A stretch of 64,000 bases of DNA from Osmia lignaria lignaria (taxonomy: Eukaryota; Arthropoda; Insecta; Hymenoptera; Megachilidae): the NCBI RefSeq assembly GCF_051020975.1, contig NW_027478167.1, positions 3,348,001 to 3,412,000 on the forward strand. The letters are read 5' to 3'. Position 1 is the stretch's first letter. Every line of letters begins with the position of its first letter. The notes beneath the pieces are model-generated. The model was given only the letters and a program-made list of their open reading frames with translations, was not told where the DNA came from and searched no databases. Below, piece after piece: positions 63,891 through 64,000 of the stretch. The position numbers and the translations under genes were made by a program.

Positions 63891-64000
63891 TTGCAGATTT
63901 ATCTCAAGGGAAGGGGCCTAACGGACATATTTCGAGATATTTCTGCTTCTTGTTGTTCTTCTTCTGCACAGCTAAACTGGAAGTGGCATTTCCAGCTCGC
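63891..64000 (+). repeat. Partial monomer at right window edge
   Basis: This is the 5' part of a further monomer, carrying CCTAACGG, TTTCTGCTTC and the AAACTGG/TTTCCAG variant. It is type h, like the copies at 45,215 and 62,281. The array therefore continues beyond the window. Confidence 0.95.

Larger units (their letters stand above)
1..64000. repeat. Tandem satellite array, 322-bp monomer, about 198.8 copies
   Basis: The same roughly 322-bp unit recurs head to tail across the whole window with no inversion and no foreign insertion. Anchors such as TTTCCGAGATATTTGCAG, TGATCAAAAAATATC and GGTCTCTTAACATTTTGCC recur at 322-bp spacing throughout. There are 198 complete monomers plus a partial one at each end. 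Only seven monomers differ in length: 323 bp at 7,544 and 10,121, and 321 bp at 12,698, 14,951, 19,136, 21,067 and 24,608. Copies differ by scattered substitutions and small diagnostic haplotypes, and many are identical over long stretches. This is the form of centromeric or pericentromeric satellite DNA in eukaryotes. The family and species are not recognised, and neither array edge lies in the window. Confidence 0.98.

Noticed and set aside
1..64000. CRISPR array
   Set aside because: The repeat unit is 322 bp with no unique spacers; every base belongs to the repeat.
1..64000. tRNA, 5S rRNA or Pol III-derived repeat
   Set aside because: No A-box/B-box pair, cloverleaf or recognisable rRNA segment was seen in the monomer on either strand.
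1..64000. Transposable element or terminal repeats as source of the array
   Set aside because: No target-site duplications, terminal inverted repeats, poly(A) end or transposase/reverse transcriptase frame can be seen.

Overview
The window is one unbroken tandem satellite DNA array. A monomer of about 322 bp (about 40% GC) repeats head to tail on the + strand from base 1 to base 64,000. If the monomer is phased to start at the TTG at 138, there is a 137-base partial copy, then 198 complete monomers (191 of 322 bp, two of 323 bp, five of 321 bp), then a 110-base partial copy from 63,891. I found no unique sequence, transposon, RNA gene, CRISPR array or credible protein-coding gene. Long non-genic satellite of this kind points to a eukaryote and to pericentromeric, centromeric or other heterochromatin. 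I do not recognise the monomer family and cannot name the species. CpG is not depleted (12 per reference monomer, about 12.7 expected), which fits a genome without dense CpG methylation, such as many invertebrates, but this is a weak hint.

The informative layer is the order of monomer variants, which forms overlapping higher-order repeats (HORs). Left part (1-31 kb): 966-bp trimer duplications near 0.4-3.1 kb; a 2,577-bp 8-mer present twice (about 6.28-11.33 kb); a roughly 20-monomer block at about 10.95-15.83 kb repeated at about 17.39-21.95 kb with one monomer missing; and a 3,541-bp 11-mer in two adjacent, apparently identical copies (19.64-26.72 kb). Middle part (29-40 kb): a 1,288-bp 4-mer repeat, a 644-bp dimer pair, an exact 322-bp duplication, and an 8/9-monomer repeat. 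Right part (39.7-64 kb): blocks built from about a dozen recognisable monomer types, including a trimer 'a-b-c' that also occurs near 11.7 and 18.2 kb, a 2,576-bp 8-mer, a 4,186-bp 13-mer, a 2,254-bp 7-mer and a 1,288-bp 4-mer. The last 6 kb are scrambled.

Reading frames of 60-84 codons recur once per monomer but are not genes. The + strand frame starts at TTG and lacks ATG in nearly all copies. The monomer length is not a multiple of three, and copies with nonsense codons have been amplified inside HORs like any other variant. The array looks shaped by unequal exchange and gene conversion. Monomer length is strikingly fixed: the seven off-length monomers trace to as few as two events.
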